This document shows, piece by piece, positions 12,001-22,193 of a DNA stretch of 64,000 nt. Every line of letters begins with the position of its first letter. The first letter of the stretch is position 1. The stretch spans positions 35,213,241 through 35,277,240 of the forward strand of contig NC_132883.1 of NCBI RefSeq assembly GCF_030463535.1, in the 5' to 3' direction. The DNA comes from Salminus brasiliensis (lineage: Eukaryota; Chordata; Actinopteri; Characiformes; Bryconidae). Made by a program: the position numbers and the translations under genes. A model generated the notes under the pieces. It had not been told where the DNA came from and searched no databases. It was given only the letters and a program-made list of their open reading frames with translations.

Positions 12001-15000
12001 AGGCCTTTGCGCTTGGCAAGAACGCCCTGGCAGGAGCAAAAACAACCTGGATGTTCAGAACATGATTTAATTTGTGGAGCAGAAAAGAAGCATGCTTAAA
12101 AAAACCCTTGCAGAAATTCCTACTTGTAGGTTAGCTTGAATTGGTCCCATTTCAGCTTCTCCGGGGTCAGGGTGTAGCGTTTGTTCCTGGAAAGGTGAAG
12201 CACGTGGGAGTGGGCATCTTTACGAATCCCAATGATCAAAACACCAGAAATGTGAGCTTCTTCCTTGGACAAAAAAAACTCAGATTAGCCAAATGATTAG
12301 TAGTATGAGCATTTTTTCCACTAAGCAAAGTCTGTGTGCCACGTTTGCATCAGGATGCACAATAGCTCTTCTCCTGAGGTCTTTGTTTTTTTTTTAAAGC
12401 TTTGCGCTCCCCTAATAGACTAAACGCTTTGTTAAACCAGAAACACATCTTGAATTAATTAGTCCACGAAGCAAGTCTCAATCTAAACTGTGAAAAGGCA
12501 GAGACTGAGGCTTTGTTTAACGGGGTCATAACATAACTGGTGCTATTGTGTGACTTCTGTCTTTAGGCCCGAACCCATGCCTTATACCCTAGAGTTGAAA
12601 CGAGCGCCAAACATGGCAGTCTGGTATAGCACTGTTACTCCCTAGAGAATCTGTGAGGACAGGAGTGAGAAATGTTGAGCTGGGCCTTGAGCCTGGGAGC
12701 ACCGTGACCCAAGAAACACAAAATACATTAACACTGGGAAACAGCAAGGGGGTGTTCCACAAGCAGGATTTCTTAGTTAGACAGCTAGCTTGAGCCTAAA
12801 GCTCACAAAAGTCCCTCAGCTCTTCTCTTGTTGGAAATAGCCCCCAGGTATTGTGGTGATAACAAAAACATTCTGTAGGCATATATGAAGTTTTACACAC
12901 TGAACAACTCTGAGTATTCAGTGGGCTTAACTATCAATGTACAAAGCATGTGTGTTATGGAACTAATAAATACAGTACTGTGTAAATGAGACCACCCTTC
13001 TTTTTTTATGACCAGTTAAAACGGTCATTAAGTCAAAGTGAGTGAATTTTCCAGATGTTTCTGTATAAAATAATCCAGTTGCATAAGGAAGGAGAAAGTA
13101 GGGAAAAAGGAGAGTTCAAAAAAGGATTAAACATAAGGAGAAAAGGGGGCCCCTAACAACCATGCAAGACCTAGTAGACTTGTAGAAAATTGGTATTCCT
13201 TGCTCCTGGGGTCCCCCTACAATTAGGAACTGTAATTTGTGCTTTGAGCCACTGTTGAAGGACACGTTTTTCTGGACGAACTAAAAAGAGATACAGAAAC
13301 GGATAGCATGTGGACTCACAGTACAGTAATATTACAAAACTGTCCACCATGTCAAATTTGCAGTCTGTGCAGTGGATGAACCAAAACTACTATAATTCAG
13401 TTTAATCCCCAGGCTGCTGCTACGAAAGAGAGTCAGTGCGCACCAGTTACAATTAAATGAAAAAATCTATATATTTTAAACAGTATTTGGACTCAATCCA
13501 GACTAGACAGTACACTTGGCGAGAGCTCTGGACACGGCCGAGTACAGCACCTCCAGAACTAGGCTTGCTGACTAATGAGTAGTTAGATCACGTTGGCCAT
13601 TTTACGCTAACGTCAGACTTACTGCAAAAATCTGTGTTACTGTGTGTTTGTTAATGTGACCAATAGCACAACACCAAGACTGTCAATCACTTCAATCCTA
13701 CGTGTAAACCCCACTTTCTTACAATATGTCAGAATAACATGTTAAAACCAATTTCTCTGGGGAAATAAATGGGCCAGCATTAGCACAGTAAAAACCAAGT
13801 TGGAATTAAGACACTGGAGATGGAAATAGAAAAAAAAAACGTTGTGAAAATGGGCTGTTTTGTTATGGAAAGATGCAGGGATGGACGGAGCTACACATCA
13901 TATGCTGCATCCAGCCAGCAGAGGCACTAGACCTGTGGTGGATTCCCTTTATGAGAGACGCTGTGCTGTCCACGTTTAGGCCCTGGTCAGAGATCCAAAG
14001 ATCTTTCCGCCTGACCATTTCCAAAACATCTTGACCTTTGGTATGCCACCTAGCAATGACCCTGATCTTGTTGTTGACCTTGTGTGCTACCGTGCAAAGA
14101 TTTGCTTAATTGGTAAGAAGTCACTATGTTTTGGCTCATCTCTGAATAGTTAAGCCTATGTGCTTCACATCATACATTATACCATCAATCTGACAAGCCT
14201 TCAAATTACACATACAGAGATCAGCCATATCCACCTGCCTGATAATTTGCTGCCAAAACAGCTCTGCCTTGTCAAGGCATGGACTTCACGAGACCTCTAA
14301 AGGCGTCCTGTGGTATCTGGCACCAAGACATGAGCAGCAATGTGGAGCCAATGTGGAGCCTCCATGGATCGCGTCAGTGAGCCGTGGGCTACCATGACCC
14401 TGTCGCTGGTTTGCCGGCTGTCCTTTCTTGAACCACTTTTGGTAGGTACTGACCACTGCGTACCAGAAATCTATCCATCCCAATTTGGACCTTGTTAATG
14501 TGGCTCAGATTCTTACGCTTGCTCATTTCTCCTGCTTTTAACACATCATCATCTTCAAGAAGTGACCGTTTTGCTTCCTAATAAATCCACCCCTTGACAG
14601 AAGCCAACGCAGATAAGGATAATCAATGTTTTCACTTCATCTGTCAGTGGTTTTAATGTCGACATCACTCGAAAGCCCTGAAAAGGATCCTCTTGACTCT
14701 ACAACTTGCAGATATTCCCATGTCACTCCCGTCCAAGAACATCAACCAAACAAACTGAAACACTGAAGCTCCGCATTCTTGTAGCCCTGCCACAGCCACG
14801 ATTCATGTAATGAAAGACATTCACAAAGGATGATTCTACAATTGAAACGTTGACTCCAGAGAGTATTTCTAGCCTGGAACTACACAACAAAGCTGTGCAG
14901 TCAGGATGCATGTTTGCAACAGTGTTCTACACATGTCGCTTATGTAACTAGCTTAGAATGACAGGCGAAACATTTGGGTGGCCTTGTCATTCCGAGAGTT

Positions 15001-15098
15001 AGTGAACTTGACTTGTCTGGAACAAGCAGGCAGGGAAATAAAAATTCTTGGTCGCAGTGTGCAATTGGACCCGTCCCCACCAAATAAATATGTACACG

Positions 15099-15137
<39 letters not shown>

Positions 15138-17320
15138 ACACACAGACACACATTTTTAAGCAGTGAACACATGCTAGATATGCTATTAAAAGGCAAATTA
15201 GCTGTAGTCATTTGGTAAGAATTTACTCAGAACATCTTTCTGCAAGAGTCCCACACACAGCTGAGAACCATCCTGGCTGTGTGCTTAAAGTGGGCTTTAT
15301 TAAAAAGACAAATAATAATTCATTTCAATTCATTTAGTCAGTAAAATTGGATTAATTTGTTTTTTACAAGCAACCCCGCCGTGTACTTATGCACATGTTA
15401 TTAATTTATTCATTAGAATTTATTTGTTTGGTTTGGTCGTGTCAATTAACCCAGCCATTCGTAACTCCTGCTGGAACTAGCAATGCTTCCGACACTGAGG
15501 GTAAAGACTTAACACGTGTGTCTTCCGACACATGCAATGCCAGCCAATGCATCTTTTTTAATAGCTGCCTAGTCCACATCTCCACGGCACCAGCTAACAG
15601 AAATCTGTGCCAGCCAACGTCACTTAGGAGTGATGAGGAAAGAAAGCACCCTCCATCTACACACCCAGAGAGATAACAGCCAATTGTGCTCTCTCTGCCT
15701 TTGACGGAAAAACGGCATGGCTTGGAATTGGAAAAGACAAGACCAGACAACCATATTCACCATTTGTGACATTTTGTAACACATCCTTGCAGTGAACATA
15801 CACACCAAACACACACAGTGGACAGTGAGCACACCTGCCCGGAGCGGTGGGCAGCCATTGCTGCGGCGCCCAGGGAGCAGAGAGGGTGATCAGTGGCAGC
15901 TTGCCGAGCCCGGCTATCAAATCCACAACCCTGTCATCAATAGCCTGGAGCTCTAACCGCTGAGCCACCATTGCCCCACAAAGAGCAAACATGAGACCCC
16001 CGACAAGAAGCAGCAGCATACTCTAAACGCTAAACGAATGTCCACCTCGTCACTACCTGGGCATACAGACATACACTCATTCACATGCATACATTCAAAC
16101 TCCAGGGCAATTTTAGAGCAACCAGGTCACTTGATCTCCATGTGTATTTGGACTGTGGGAGGAAGTGGGTACCCGGAGGCCCCAGTGCTGAGAGGCTTGC
16201 TAATCACCAAGCCCACTTGCACTGTTTATTTTTTTTCTAAATATTTTACTAAATTTTACTCTAAACTCCATAAGTTTAGAGTACCCAACCCACTCATTAG
16301 TACTCTGCCCAATCACATGTAATGGCCCCAACACTGGGAGGGTGAGGACTGACACATGCCTCCTCTGACACATGCACAACCAGCCGCTGCCCTTTTTTCA
16401 AACTGCCGCCGATGCAACATCAACACTGTACCATCGGCTAACAGACACCCGTGCCAGCCAACATCACACTCAGGTAATGGGAGAGAGAGAAAGAGCAATT
16501 GTGCTCTCTCAGGCTCCGGCCGCTGATGGTAGGCAGCATGATTTGGGATTCAATGCAGCATTTAATGAATTGAATTATGCCATGCACCTCTATTTATTAT
16601 TCAGTATAGAGTCTTTGCTACATCATTCATGATACTAGGTTCACGATTCAATTTTCTTGCAATATTCGGAACAAACTGTATATTTGCATTGTAGCATAAC
16701 CTACAAAGCCAAAAAACTGGAGGCAGGAGGAGTGGGTGTTGATGGTGCTGCTTATTTTGTGAATTTCGGTGTTGGAACAGTGCACAATATATTTTTATAT
16801 GTTAATGCAGTTTAATCGTAGGTAAATGCTCTAAACATTGAGCCTGCACAGAACTGCGAGGGCATGTCAGTTAGCAGAATGATTGGCAGTGGTTGCATTT
16901 TGCATGTTTTAATAAAGTTATGACACTTAATAACTTCAATATATATATATCAAATGTTTAAAATGATAATATTTAAGAAATAAACAGTATGAAATAAAAA
17001 GGTTGCCATGCGGCATTCATGTTCAAAGCTTAGCAAAGACGCTATTATATAGGTAGGTGACGTAAACATGTTGCTAACTCTGATTGGTTCTTTGGCTGAT
17101 CTGACATCACATAGGCCAAATCTAGCCCCGCCCACAAGAAAATCAAGTTGCGATCCTGAGAAAACAGCTTTTGTAAGAATGAGGGGTGAGATTTACATGT
17201 TTGAGCAGAAAGGCAGAATTGTAGTTTACTTGCGAAAGTAAAATAGAGCTAGCTACCTCACTAGCCCATATGGATGACTGCTGACCATTGCTGAATCATT
17301 AAAAGCACATGTCCACATTG

Positions 17321-17351
<31 letters not shown>

Positions 17352-20300
17352 GCCACCTTTAACACAACATTAAACACAATGAAGAAGCTGCAAGCAGGTT
17401 GATTCCTGTCCCAGATACGTTCCCATATGTCCATATGTCCTAAAATGGTCTAAATGGCCACGCACATAGTGGTTGGGTTTTGGTGATGGTGTTGCCATGA
17501 CATCACCTTCAACTTGCTCACCCCTTGACCCACTCCATCACTTGACGGGTGTGGCATCCCTGCTGGCACATCCAGTAATTTTTCATCCACCGGAAACGAA
17601 GCGATTGTGCCATTCTATTACATCCAAAATCGCTACTAAACTTCAGCGGTAAGCTGGGGTCACTGGGTTTCCATTCCAACCAAGCAGGAGGACATCTCAT
17701 CATTTAAGGACTGATACCAACATCTCCAGAGACAGATGCATGCGATGCATCCATCAAAGCCATTTGAGAGTAGCTTTAGGCTACCTCAGCAGAAACCCAA
17801 CACTGAACCTGACTCTTCAATATTGGAACACACACATACACACTTCACGGAGTGCCAGGAAGTGTCTGGGTTAAAAGTTTACAGACTTGGCATGAACTAC
17901 AGGCTCCTCCACTGCATTTTTATGAAGGACGTCTTCGGTTCTCTTCGCAAGCAGCTAAGCAGCTAAGTGTCTGCTTCGGCTGATGACGGGAACCATGGTC
18001 TTTGTACGTGGCGCAACGGGTTCTGATGAACCTTCCTTTTTTTCAGACTAATCCCCTGGTCAAGAGCGGCCAGACCTCTATACTGGTCTTCGGCCAGACT
18101 TTGAGATGACCCGTCTGGATTTTCCGTAAAGCCTGATAACAGCGGTTTATGGAAAGGGAGGGAGAAAAAAGAGAGCGAGAGACAGAGAAAGAGAGACAGA
18201 AATAAGGAGGAGGCCTTTTTTTGGGGGGCCAACGAGGCAGAGGAGACATTCCTGAGTCGAAACAGTCCCAGAACAGGCCATGTAGCCTGGCTTTATATCA
18301 AATGCTTTCGCAGGCTTGTTGTTCTAAGCTGCACTCTTGGCAGATGGCGACTTCTTTTTTCCTGAGGAAAATAAATGGAAAATGGGAGAAAAAAAAGAAA
18401 TGGTGTTTGAAGTCCAAGGCAAGCGCAGCACTGTCGGACGCTCAAACGACAAACGGGGTTTGGCTTTTGGGGAACGGCTTGGAGCGTAGCTTACTCGCGC
18501 AAAGAGTGGAGCCGGAGCTCTTTCATTGTTCGTGCACATGCCATCGCTCTGACAGACCTAAACTGTACGGCTGGGCTGCTTATATGTGGGCTGAGCTAAG
18601 GAACCGCTTTGATGTCAGATCAGTGCAATCATGTGACGCACTGCCTGGTTACACTCTTTGAGAAAGTGCTCCTGATGACTCTGTGGAGGTTCTGGATACA
18701 AATATTTAAATGTGAAAGGCCCGCTGCCCCCAGAAAGATTCAGTAAGACTTAAACAGGGTTACTTTGTTTGAACACTCATGCAAACAAAGTCATTTAAAT
18801 TGGTCTTGAAGCTTTGGCGTGGCGCTGAAGTCTAAATGAGTAACCCTAAGATCACACGTTCAAAGAACCTGCATGATGAATAGTCTCCTAACCCCCAAGC
18901 TGATGTTTTGTTTGGGACTGTCACAATCAATTTTATCACTAATCCTAATGATCCACAGACTATTTGTAACTATTAATCAAGTAATTGTTTTCAAACTGCA
19001 TTAAATGCACTGAACAGCCGAACACAGTAGTATTTACTAGGTAAAAACACAGGGTGATGCATCCATTGTGGTTAGGATGTTGTGGCTGGGGGTCTTCAAG
19101 TAGGCCTAATTTGTAGGATTGTGGCAGTGTGTGTGTATTAGGGTAGGAGGGCTGTGGTCAACTGGCTGTGCTGGGAAGCAGTTTGACCAATGGCTGATAT
19201 AGATGCTGGTACAAGTAGACCAATAATGGCACTGAGGAGGCTGGGCTTAAACAGACGTGTTCAAAGCTATAAAATCTGCATGCAGAATGTGTGGTGAAAT
19301 CAATGAGAAATCCTGACATTTTGCACAAGGCAGAAATCCAGGACGAAAGCATTTTTAAACCCTTAACAGAGGACATGTCTGGAAAAAAGGGACGTATGGT
19401 CACCATAGTAAATACCAATTTTCCTGTTGCATCAGCCAACAGTCACCAGTGTTGGCTGGCATCACGTTGGGTGGGTTATGCCCTCCTGGAACTTCCCGCC
19501 ATGAAGGCTGTCATTTCTGGGAGTCAAAAATAAATTTGCTAACTTTTGATTTGCATAAAAATGTGCCCATCAGGCTGTTTCTTATTGTAATGCAGAAGTC
19601 TGATGTCCTCAAACATGCCGTCATTCGCCAGATGCTGCTGGTTTCCTCTCTTTCAATCATTTACAAACAGTGATTTGAGGCTAATAGTAGAGAATTTGTG
19701 GAGAATGTACAGGCTGCTTAACACAGATTTATAATGACCTGCTGATTTCCTAATTATCCATTCACTAAAATGAACTGGTAGGCTGATTCATCAAAAAAGT
19801 CAAATTGAACTAATGGCGGTGATTTTTAATCAAGCAAGCGATTATACTTGCATAATCATAACAGCCCTAGTTAGGGTTTATAGAAAGCATTGTAGATTAA
19901 AAAAGATTCCATCGCAGCTCCTAAATAACCATCCATAACACTGATCTGGCCAATGCAAGAAGGGGTTTTCTGATAGGCGCAACCTGCAGACCTCCAAATC
20001 GTCTGAACCCAAAGGCCTTGCTGACCAGGAGCTGCATCAAAGCACACTCAAAACACCAGCATCTGGCAGCCCATGCTCAATTGAAGCCAGGAGTGGTGTG
20101 GCCGCTTCACAAGATCTCCGGCCACAAACTCTGCCAGAAACCACTAACCCCAAACCTGACAGTGCACTTAACTTGAGTAATGCTCAGAAACACTGCTCAG
20201 ATTCGGACTTCTGGAAGCGCCTTTCCACATGGACCGTAAACTTTACTATTCTTCAGAGTTGTGTTACAGACAGGGTTGATTTGAGTTGAGGGGGATGCGA

Positions 20301-22193
20301 GGGGCTGCCATCCCCCTAGGGATTTAAGCCCACTTCAGTTCCTAATCGGAGGATTTCAACTAGAACCACTGTTTAAGCTCAGACACGGTTCCCTTAATTA
20401 GTTGGCTTATAGTCGACTACAGTGTTTTTCTGTTTGTTTGTTTGTTTTTTACTATTTATTTATTTTTTATACTATTTATTTATTTTTTACTATGTTTTTA
20501 CATTAAATAGCTTTTCCCTTATGTCAGGAATACACAGTATATTTAATAGAAAGCCATTTAAATTCACGTATAAGCTACAATACGTTTTATTTAACATCCA
20601 TCAAGCTGCTTAGATGTAAACGCTACAGTTTTATGGGGACTAGTGCACTATTTAGGGAGTAGGGAGCCATTTGAGATTTAGCAGGCAGCCCTGACAGCTG
20701 CAGTATTTTACTACTACTAATAAAGAGTTCTTAGTCCAGTAAATATTACATTACAAACTATCATATGTATCTATTTTATCATCATATATCAATAATGCTG
20801 GATGCTGTTTGTTATGCAACCTTCAGTGATGTAGCACATGCTAAAGCTGTGGCTTGTAACAAGTCGTTGTCACATTCAGCATGCAGTGAGCTCACTTCCT
20901 CAGACCTCAAGCAGACTTCACACTCAGGTGTGTCGGTTAGAAAACCGCATTAGACTCTGAAGACCACTAGCTGGTTTCATAATTCGGGAGGAAGCAGTGT
21001 TATGTCACTCTGACCATGAAGTCTCTGGACGGGATGGGATTACATTAGCAAGTCTGCTGTTAAACCCACCTCCTGCTTGACTCTAATGCAAAAGGGTGAC
21101 AAGACCAGACAGACCATTAGCTTCAGCATTCTCTCCAATATATGCTATATATGTCAGGGCTAACCAGTAGTATCATTTTTAAGCTAATTATATTTACATT
21201 TTCCGTCCAGTTTAATCACAAGGGTCCAATTTCGATCACACAAGTCCAATTCGATCACACAAGTCCAATTTCGATCACACAAGTCCAATTTCGATCACAC
21301 AAGTCCAATTCGATCACACAAGTCCAATTTCGATCACACAAGTCCAATTCGATCACACAAGTCCAATTTCGATCACACAAGTCCAATTCGATCACACAAG
21401 TCCAATTTCGATCACACAAGTCCAATTCGATCACACAAGTCCAATTCGATCACACAAGTCCAATTTCGATCACACAAGTCCAATTTCGATCACACAAGTC
21501 CAATTCGATCACACAAGTCCAATTTCGATCACACAAGTCTAATTCGATCACACAAGTCCAATTCGATCACACAAGTCCAATTCGATCACACAAGTCCAAT
21601 TTCGATCACACAAGTCCAATTCGATCACACAAGTCCAATTTCGATCACACAAGTCCAATTCGATCACACAAGTCCAATTTCGATCACACAAGTCCAATTC
21701 GATCACACAAGTCCAATTCGATCACACAAGTCCAATTCGATTGACTAAGTAAAAGATGACAGGGTTTTTTTCGTTGTCTAAAAATGGGGGGAAATCAATA
21801 TTTTTACATTTACATTTTAAAATCAAGTTTTAACTTTTAAACCAAGTTAAACTGTAAGTTTTGTAAGATATAATTCGCTGCTGTTTTTTTTTTTTTTTTT
21901 AAACTTCGGCTGTTTCTGCAAGTTTGCGTTAAACTCCTGGCTGCTAATGATGCTAATGCAATAGACATAGGAAAGACATCAGATGCAGGCAAAAATGCTC
22001 GTCATTAACTTAATGCATCATTTTCCTTTACATTCAAAGTTAAATAGTCTGGACTGGGGTCGACCAAAGCCCCTTCCATTACCTCAGATGTCCACAGAGG
22101 GAAAGCTGAGGCTCCTTGCAGCGCAGCTAAGCACAGCCCGAGCACGGCCACCAGGGCTAAGCCGCAGTCCTGCTTTCGCTTGGAGCTCTCCAT
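2832..22193 (-). CDS. mmp23b: matrix metalloproteinase-23, gene span (start to stop)
   Basis: MMP23 is a zinc endopeptidase with an N-terminal signal-anchor instead of a cysteine-switch prodomain, a basic cleavage site that releases the enzyme, a catalytic domain, a ShK-type cysteine-rich domain and a C-terminal Ig-like domain in place of hemopexin repeats. All these parts are seen. Seven exons (12124-12186, 11279-11418, 9283-9450, 7890-8054, 7392-7502, 3282-3408, 2832-3006) join with matching phases (1/2, 0-free) into one continuous frame with no stop. Exon 1 is placed at 22083-22193 by its signal-anchor and strong Kozak context, but it ends in phase 0 while the exon at 12186 needs two bases before it, so at least one exon lies between (best candidate 18495-18562). 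The gene converges on cdk11b and diverges from ubiad1. The catalytic core is certain; the 5' end is not. Confidence 0.9.
3007..3281 (-). other. mmp23b: mmp23 intron between Ig exons
   Basis: AT-rich intron of 275 bp with a GTGAGT donor at 3281 and an AG acceptor at 3007. No other feature seen. Confidence 0.8.
3282..3408 (-). CDS. mmp23b: mmp23 exon: Pro/Thr hinge and first half of Ig-like domain
   Basis: 127 bp that enters in phase 1 and leaves in phase 2. It encodes a proline/threonine-rich linker (FPFPTVAPTPTPPRTK) followed by KLTFRCGKKI, the first Ig cysteine. The linker joins the ShK-type domain to the Ig-like domain. Donor is GTGAGT. The linker and the TFRCG motif are in the same place in human MMP23. 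Confidence 0.95.
6750..7125 (+). mobile_element. Tc1-type MITE copy (TA family)
   Basis: Reads from 'agtatttggacacctgctca' to 'gtgtccacaaacatttggac'; these ends are inverted versions of each other. It shares internal blocks (gatttgattgcatttag, ctggattgagcaccatc) with copies at 24845-25256, 47395-47680 and 56067-56556. It has no coding capacity, so it is a non-autonomous element. Confidence 0.75.
7235..7320 (+). repeat. short interspersed repeat fragment ('tggtcctggagg' family)
   Basis: Shares 'tcctggagg', a central 'gtgcttttcct' block and 'cctgattcaactc' with the longer copy at 8125-8280, in the same order. It looks like a decayed non-autonomous transposon common in fish introns. Confidence 0.5.
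7392..7502 (-). CDS. mmp23b: mmp23 exon: ShK-type cysteine-rich domain
   Basis: 111 bp, phase 1 on both sides. It encodes 36 residues from CLDRLFICPAWARKGYC to CPHSCDFCY with six cysteines spaced as in the ShK (stichodactyla-type) fold. In mammals this domain of MMP23 blocks some Kv1 potassium channels and affects channel trafficking; that role is family knowledge, not visible here. All six cysteines are kept. The donor is GTAAGA at 7391. The following codon is completed by the Ig exon (G|CA). Confidence 0.96.
7890..8054 (-). CDS. mmp23b: mmp23 exon: zinc-binding catalytic core
   Basis: 165 bp encoding VWLTDLVHVAAHEIGHVLG and onward. It holds the full HExxHxxGxxH zinc site (HEIGHVLGLMH) and a Met-turn (IMHLN), so the enzyme should be active. 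There are two possible acceptors; the one ending at 8055 is right because it restores the KGVWLTD sequence known in the family, while the inner AG at 8041-8040 would delete five residues. It ends LHRLYG-type at HRLY(G) with donor GTGCGT. The exon is phase 1 on both sides. Confidence 0.97.
8125..8280 (+). repeat. interspersed repeat ('tcctggaggtccactgctctgcacat' family)
   Basis: Has the layout of a small foldback repeat: a left block 'ggtcccaaagcctagtcctggagg' and an inner block 'tgatacacccacttcaactcaaaaag', with the reverse-complement theme 'gtcaggtgtgctgggagcatgg' on the right. A shorter relative is at 7235-7320. No coding capacity. It lies in a mmp23 intron. Confidence 0.5.
9283..9450 (-). 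CDS. mmp23b: mmp23 exon: N-terminal half of catalytic domain
   Basis: 168 bp, phase 1 both sides. It encodes FYPVNHTDCL, HHCFDG, GELAHAFFPP and GEIHFDDDEYW. These are the structural zinc and calcium loop segments of metzincin MMPs; AHAFFPP and HFDDDEYW are MMP family hallmarks. The NHT sequon is a potential N-glycosylation site, also present in human MMP23. Acceptor GGCAG at 9451-9452, donor GTGCTT at 9282. Confidence 0.96.
9451..11278 (-). other. mmp23b: mmp23 intron
   Basis: About 1.8 kb of AT-rich intron. I see no repeat array and no other gene. Confidence 0.7.
11279..11418 (-). CDS. mmp23b: mmp23 exon: start of catalytic domain
   Basis: 140 bp encoding LLSFPRNLMNASDTRRGIAK, AFAMWSDVSPFSFREV and EADIKI. 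AFxMWSDVxPFxF is the standard MMP strand and helix motif. The first base completes the lysine codon begun in the upstream exon; the last base starts the glycine codon of the next. Acceptor TTTTTGTAG, donor GTACGA. Confidence 0.96.
12124..12186 (-). CDS. mmp23b: mmp23 exon: basic processing site and first catalytic strand
   Basis: 63 bp encoding NKRYTLTPEKLKWDQFKLTY, leaving in phase 2 with donor GTAGGA. In mammals the equivalent sequence is RRRR-YTLTP, where proprotein convertases cut to release the enzyme from the membrane. Here the visible part is NKR, and the first base (G) completes a codon from an upstream exon. Whether a full R-x-K/R-R site exists depends on that exon; with the candidate at 18495 the junction would read LRENKR, a dibasic but not a classic furin site. 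Acceptor is CCTTTCCAG. Confidence 0.92.
14222..14662 (-). mobile_element. Tc1-like transposon remnant, internally deleted
   Basis: The minus strand still reads a transposase helix-turn-helix piece (VVSTYQKWFKKG, NQRQGHGSPRLTDA) typical of Tc1-like transposases. The outer part, 'cctgataatttgctgccaaa' to 'tctggcaccaagacatgagc', matches the block at 38560-38620. Most of the catalytic region is missing. Relatives lie at 36705-37245 (+) and 38528-39025 (-). Confidence 0.75.
15103..15152 (+). repeat. CA microsatellite
   Basis: Interrupted (CA)n of about 50 bp with CAGA interruptions, preceded by a GTGCGCGC stretch. It lies in a mmp23 intron. Confidence 0.95.
15440..15735 (+). mobile_element. SINE family B, copy 1
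   Basis: Shares the ordered blocks 'gtgccagccaac', 'caattgtgctctctc' and 'gacacatgcaa' with copies at 16279-16555 and 60075-60250. The right end resembles a tRNA-type head read from the other strand. It has no coding capacity. Confidence 0.65.
15790..15976 (-). mobile_element. tRNA-derived SINE family A, copy 1
   Basis: On the minus strand the head reads as a tRNA-like gene: A-box-like 'gtggctcagcggttagagct' followed by a decayed B box near 15922. The tail contains 'ggctgcccaccgctccgggc'. Two more copies lie at 22686-22905 and 44106-44313 with the same head, tail and strand. This is a Pol III retroposon, not a functional tRNA. Confidence 0.75.
16279..16555 (+). mobile_element. SINE family B, copy 2
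   Basis: Begins near 'cccactcattagtactctgc', includes 'aacactgggagggtgaggac' and 'gtgccagccaacatcacact', and ends 'gcatgatttgggattcaatg'. It aligns block by block with the copy 550 bp upstream. Confidence 0.65.
17327..17351 (+). repeat. ATT microsatellite
   Basis: About eight TTA/ATT units following a T run. Confidence 0.9.
18495..18562 (-). CDS. mmp23b: candidate mmp23 exon 2 (linker between anchor and processing site)
   Basis: The sequence between acceptor CAG (18565-18563) and a strong donor GTAAGC (18494-18489) is open and 68 bp long, 22 codons plus two bases. It therefore enters in phase 0, as exon 1 requires, and leaves in phase 2, as the exon at 12186 requires. It would encode a basic linker ending MKELRLHSLR. 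Its acceptor has only a weak polypyrimidine tract. On the same strand, ATATAA at 18585-18580 followed by ATG at 18544 could instead make this an alternative first exon. No homology supports it; the fit is by splice phase only. Confidence 0.35.
18563..22082 (-). other. mmp23b: mmp23 intron 1
   Basis: About 3.5 kb. It holds the large 19/20-bp minisatellite at 21224-21735 and otherwise decayed interspersed sequence (for example near 19940-20110) that I cannot classify. No gene seen. Confidence 0.5.
21224..21735 (+). repeat. minisatellite, about 26 units of 19/20 bp
   Basis: Tandem units of consensus AATT(T)CGATCACACAAGTCC. Units differ almost only by one T: long (20 bp) and short (19 bp) units alternate irregularly, starting L S L L S L S L S L. 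One unit has a C-to-T change (aagtct, near 21540). No reading frame of the unit contains a stop, so the 200-codon open frame across it is an artefact. The array lies in mmp23 intron 1, about 350 bp from exon 1. Confidence 0.97.
22083..22193 (-). CDS. mmp23b: mmp23 exon 1: cytoplasmic tail and signal-anchor (probable)
   Basis: 37 codons starting at ATG 22193 (GCAGCCATGG, strong Kozak). The protein begins MESSKRKQDC, a short basic tail, then a hydrophobic segment GLALVAVLGLCLAAL, then FPLWTSE before donor GTAATG. Short basic tail plus one hydrophobic stretch fits the type II signal-anchor of MMP23. An in-frame ATG 15 codons upstream (22238) has weaker context. The exon sits in a GC-rich region on the strand and side where mmp23 must begin. 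There is no direct sequence identity to known MMP23 N-termini that I can recall, so the assignment is from position and architecture. Confidence 0.6.

Larger units (their letters stand above)
12187..18494 (-). other. mmp23b: mmp23 large intron
   Basis: Rich in repeats: a Tc1-like fragment (14222-14662), CA repeats (15103-15152), SINEs (15440-15735, 15790-15976, 16279-16555) and an ATT repeat (17327-17351). A strong polypyrimidine acceptor on the minus strand at 18133-18135 is discussed among the rejected items. No other gene seen. Confidence 0.6.

Noticed and set aside
15389-16019. Overlapping open frames on both strands between 15.4 and 16.0 kb.
   Set aside because: They lie across two SINE copies and show no domain or codon pattern.
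17518-17703. Minus-strand open frame ending at a GTGAGC donor in phase 2, another possible mmp23 linker exon.
   Set aside because: The phase at the end fits, but no acceptor in phase 0 with a pyrimidine tract was found, and the peptide has no resemblance to an MMP23 linker.
18010-18132. Minus-strand candidate mmp23 exon after a superb polypyrimidine tract and CAG at 18135-18133, reading FTENPDGSSQSLAEDQYRGL in one frame.
   Set aside because: The protein-like frame needs phase 1 on entry, and exon 1 offers phase 0; in phase 0 there is no donor leaving in phase 2 before a stop. It may be a real exon of an unseen isoform, but the phases do not fit the rest of the gene.
21142-21744. 200-residue open frame with repeating SITQVQF and RSHKSN.
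   Set aside because: It is the minisatellite translated. The unit lacks stops in all forward frames, so an open frame is expected without any coding function.
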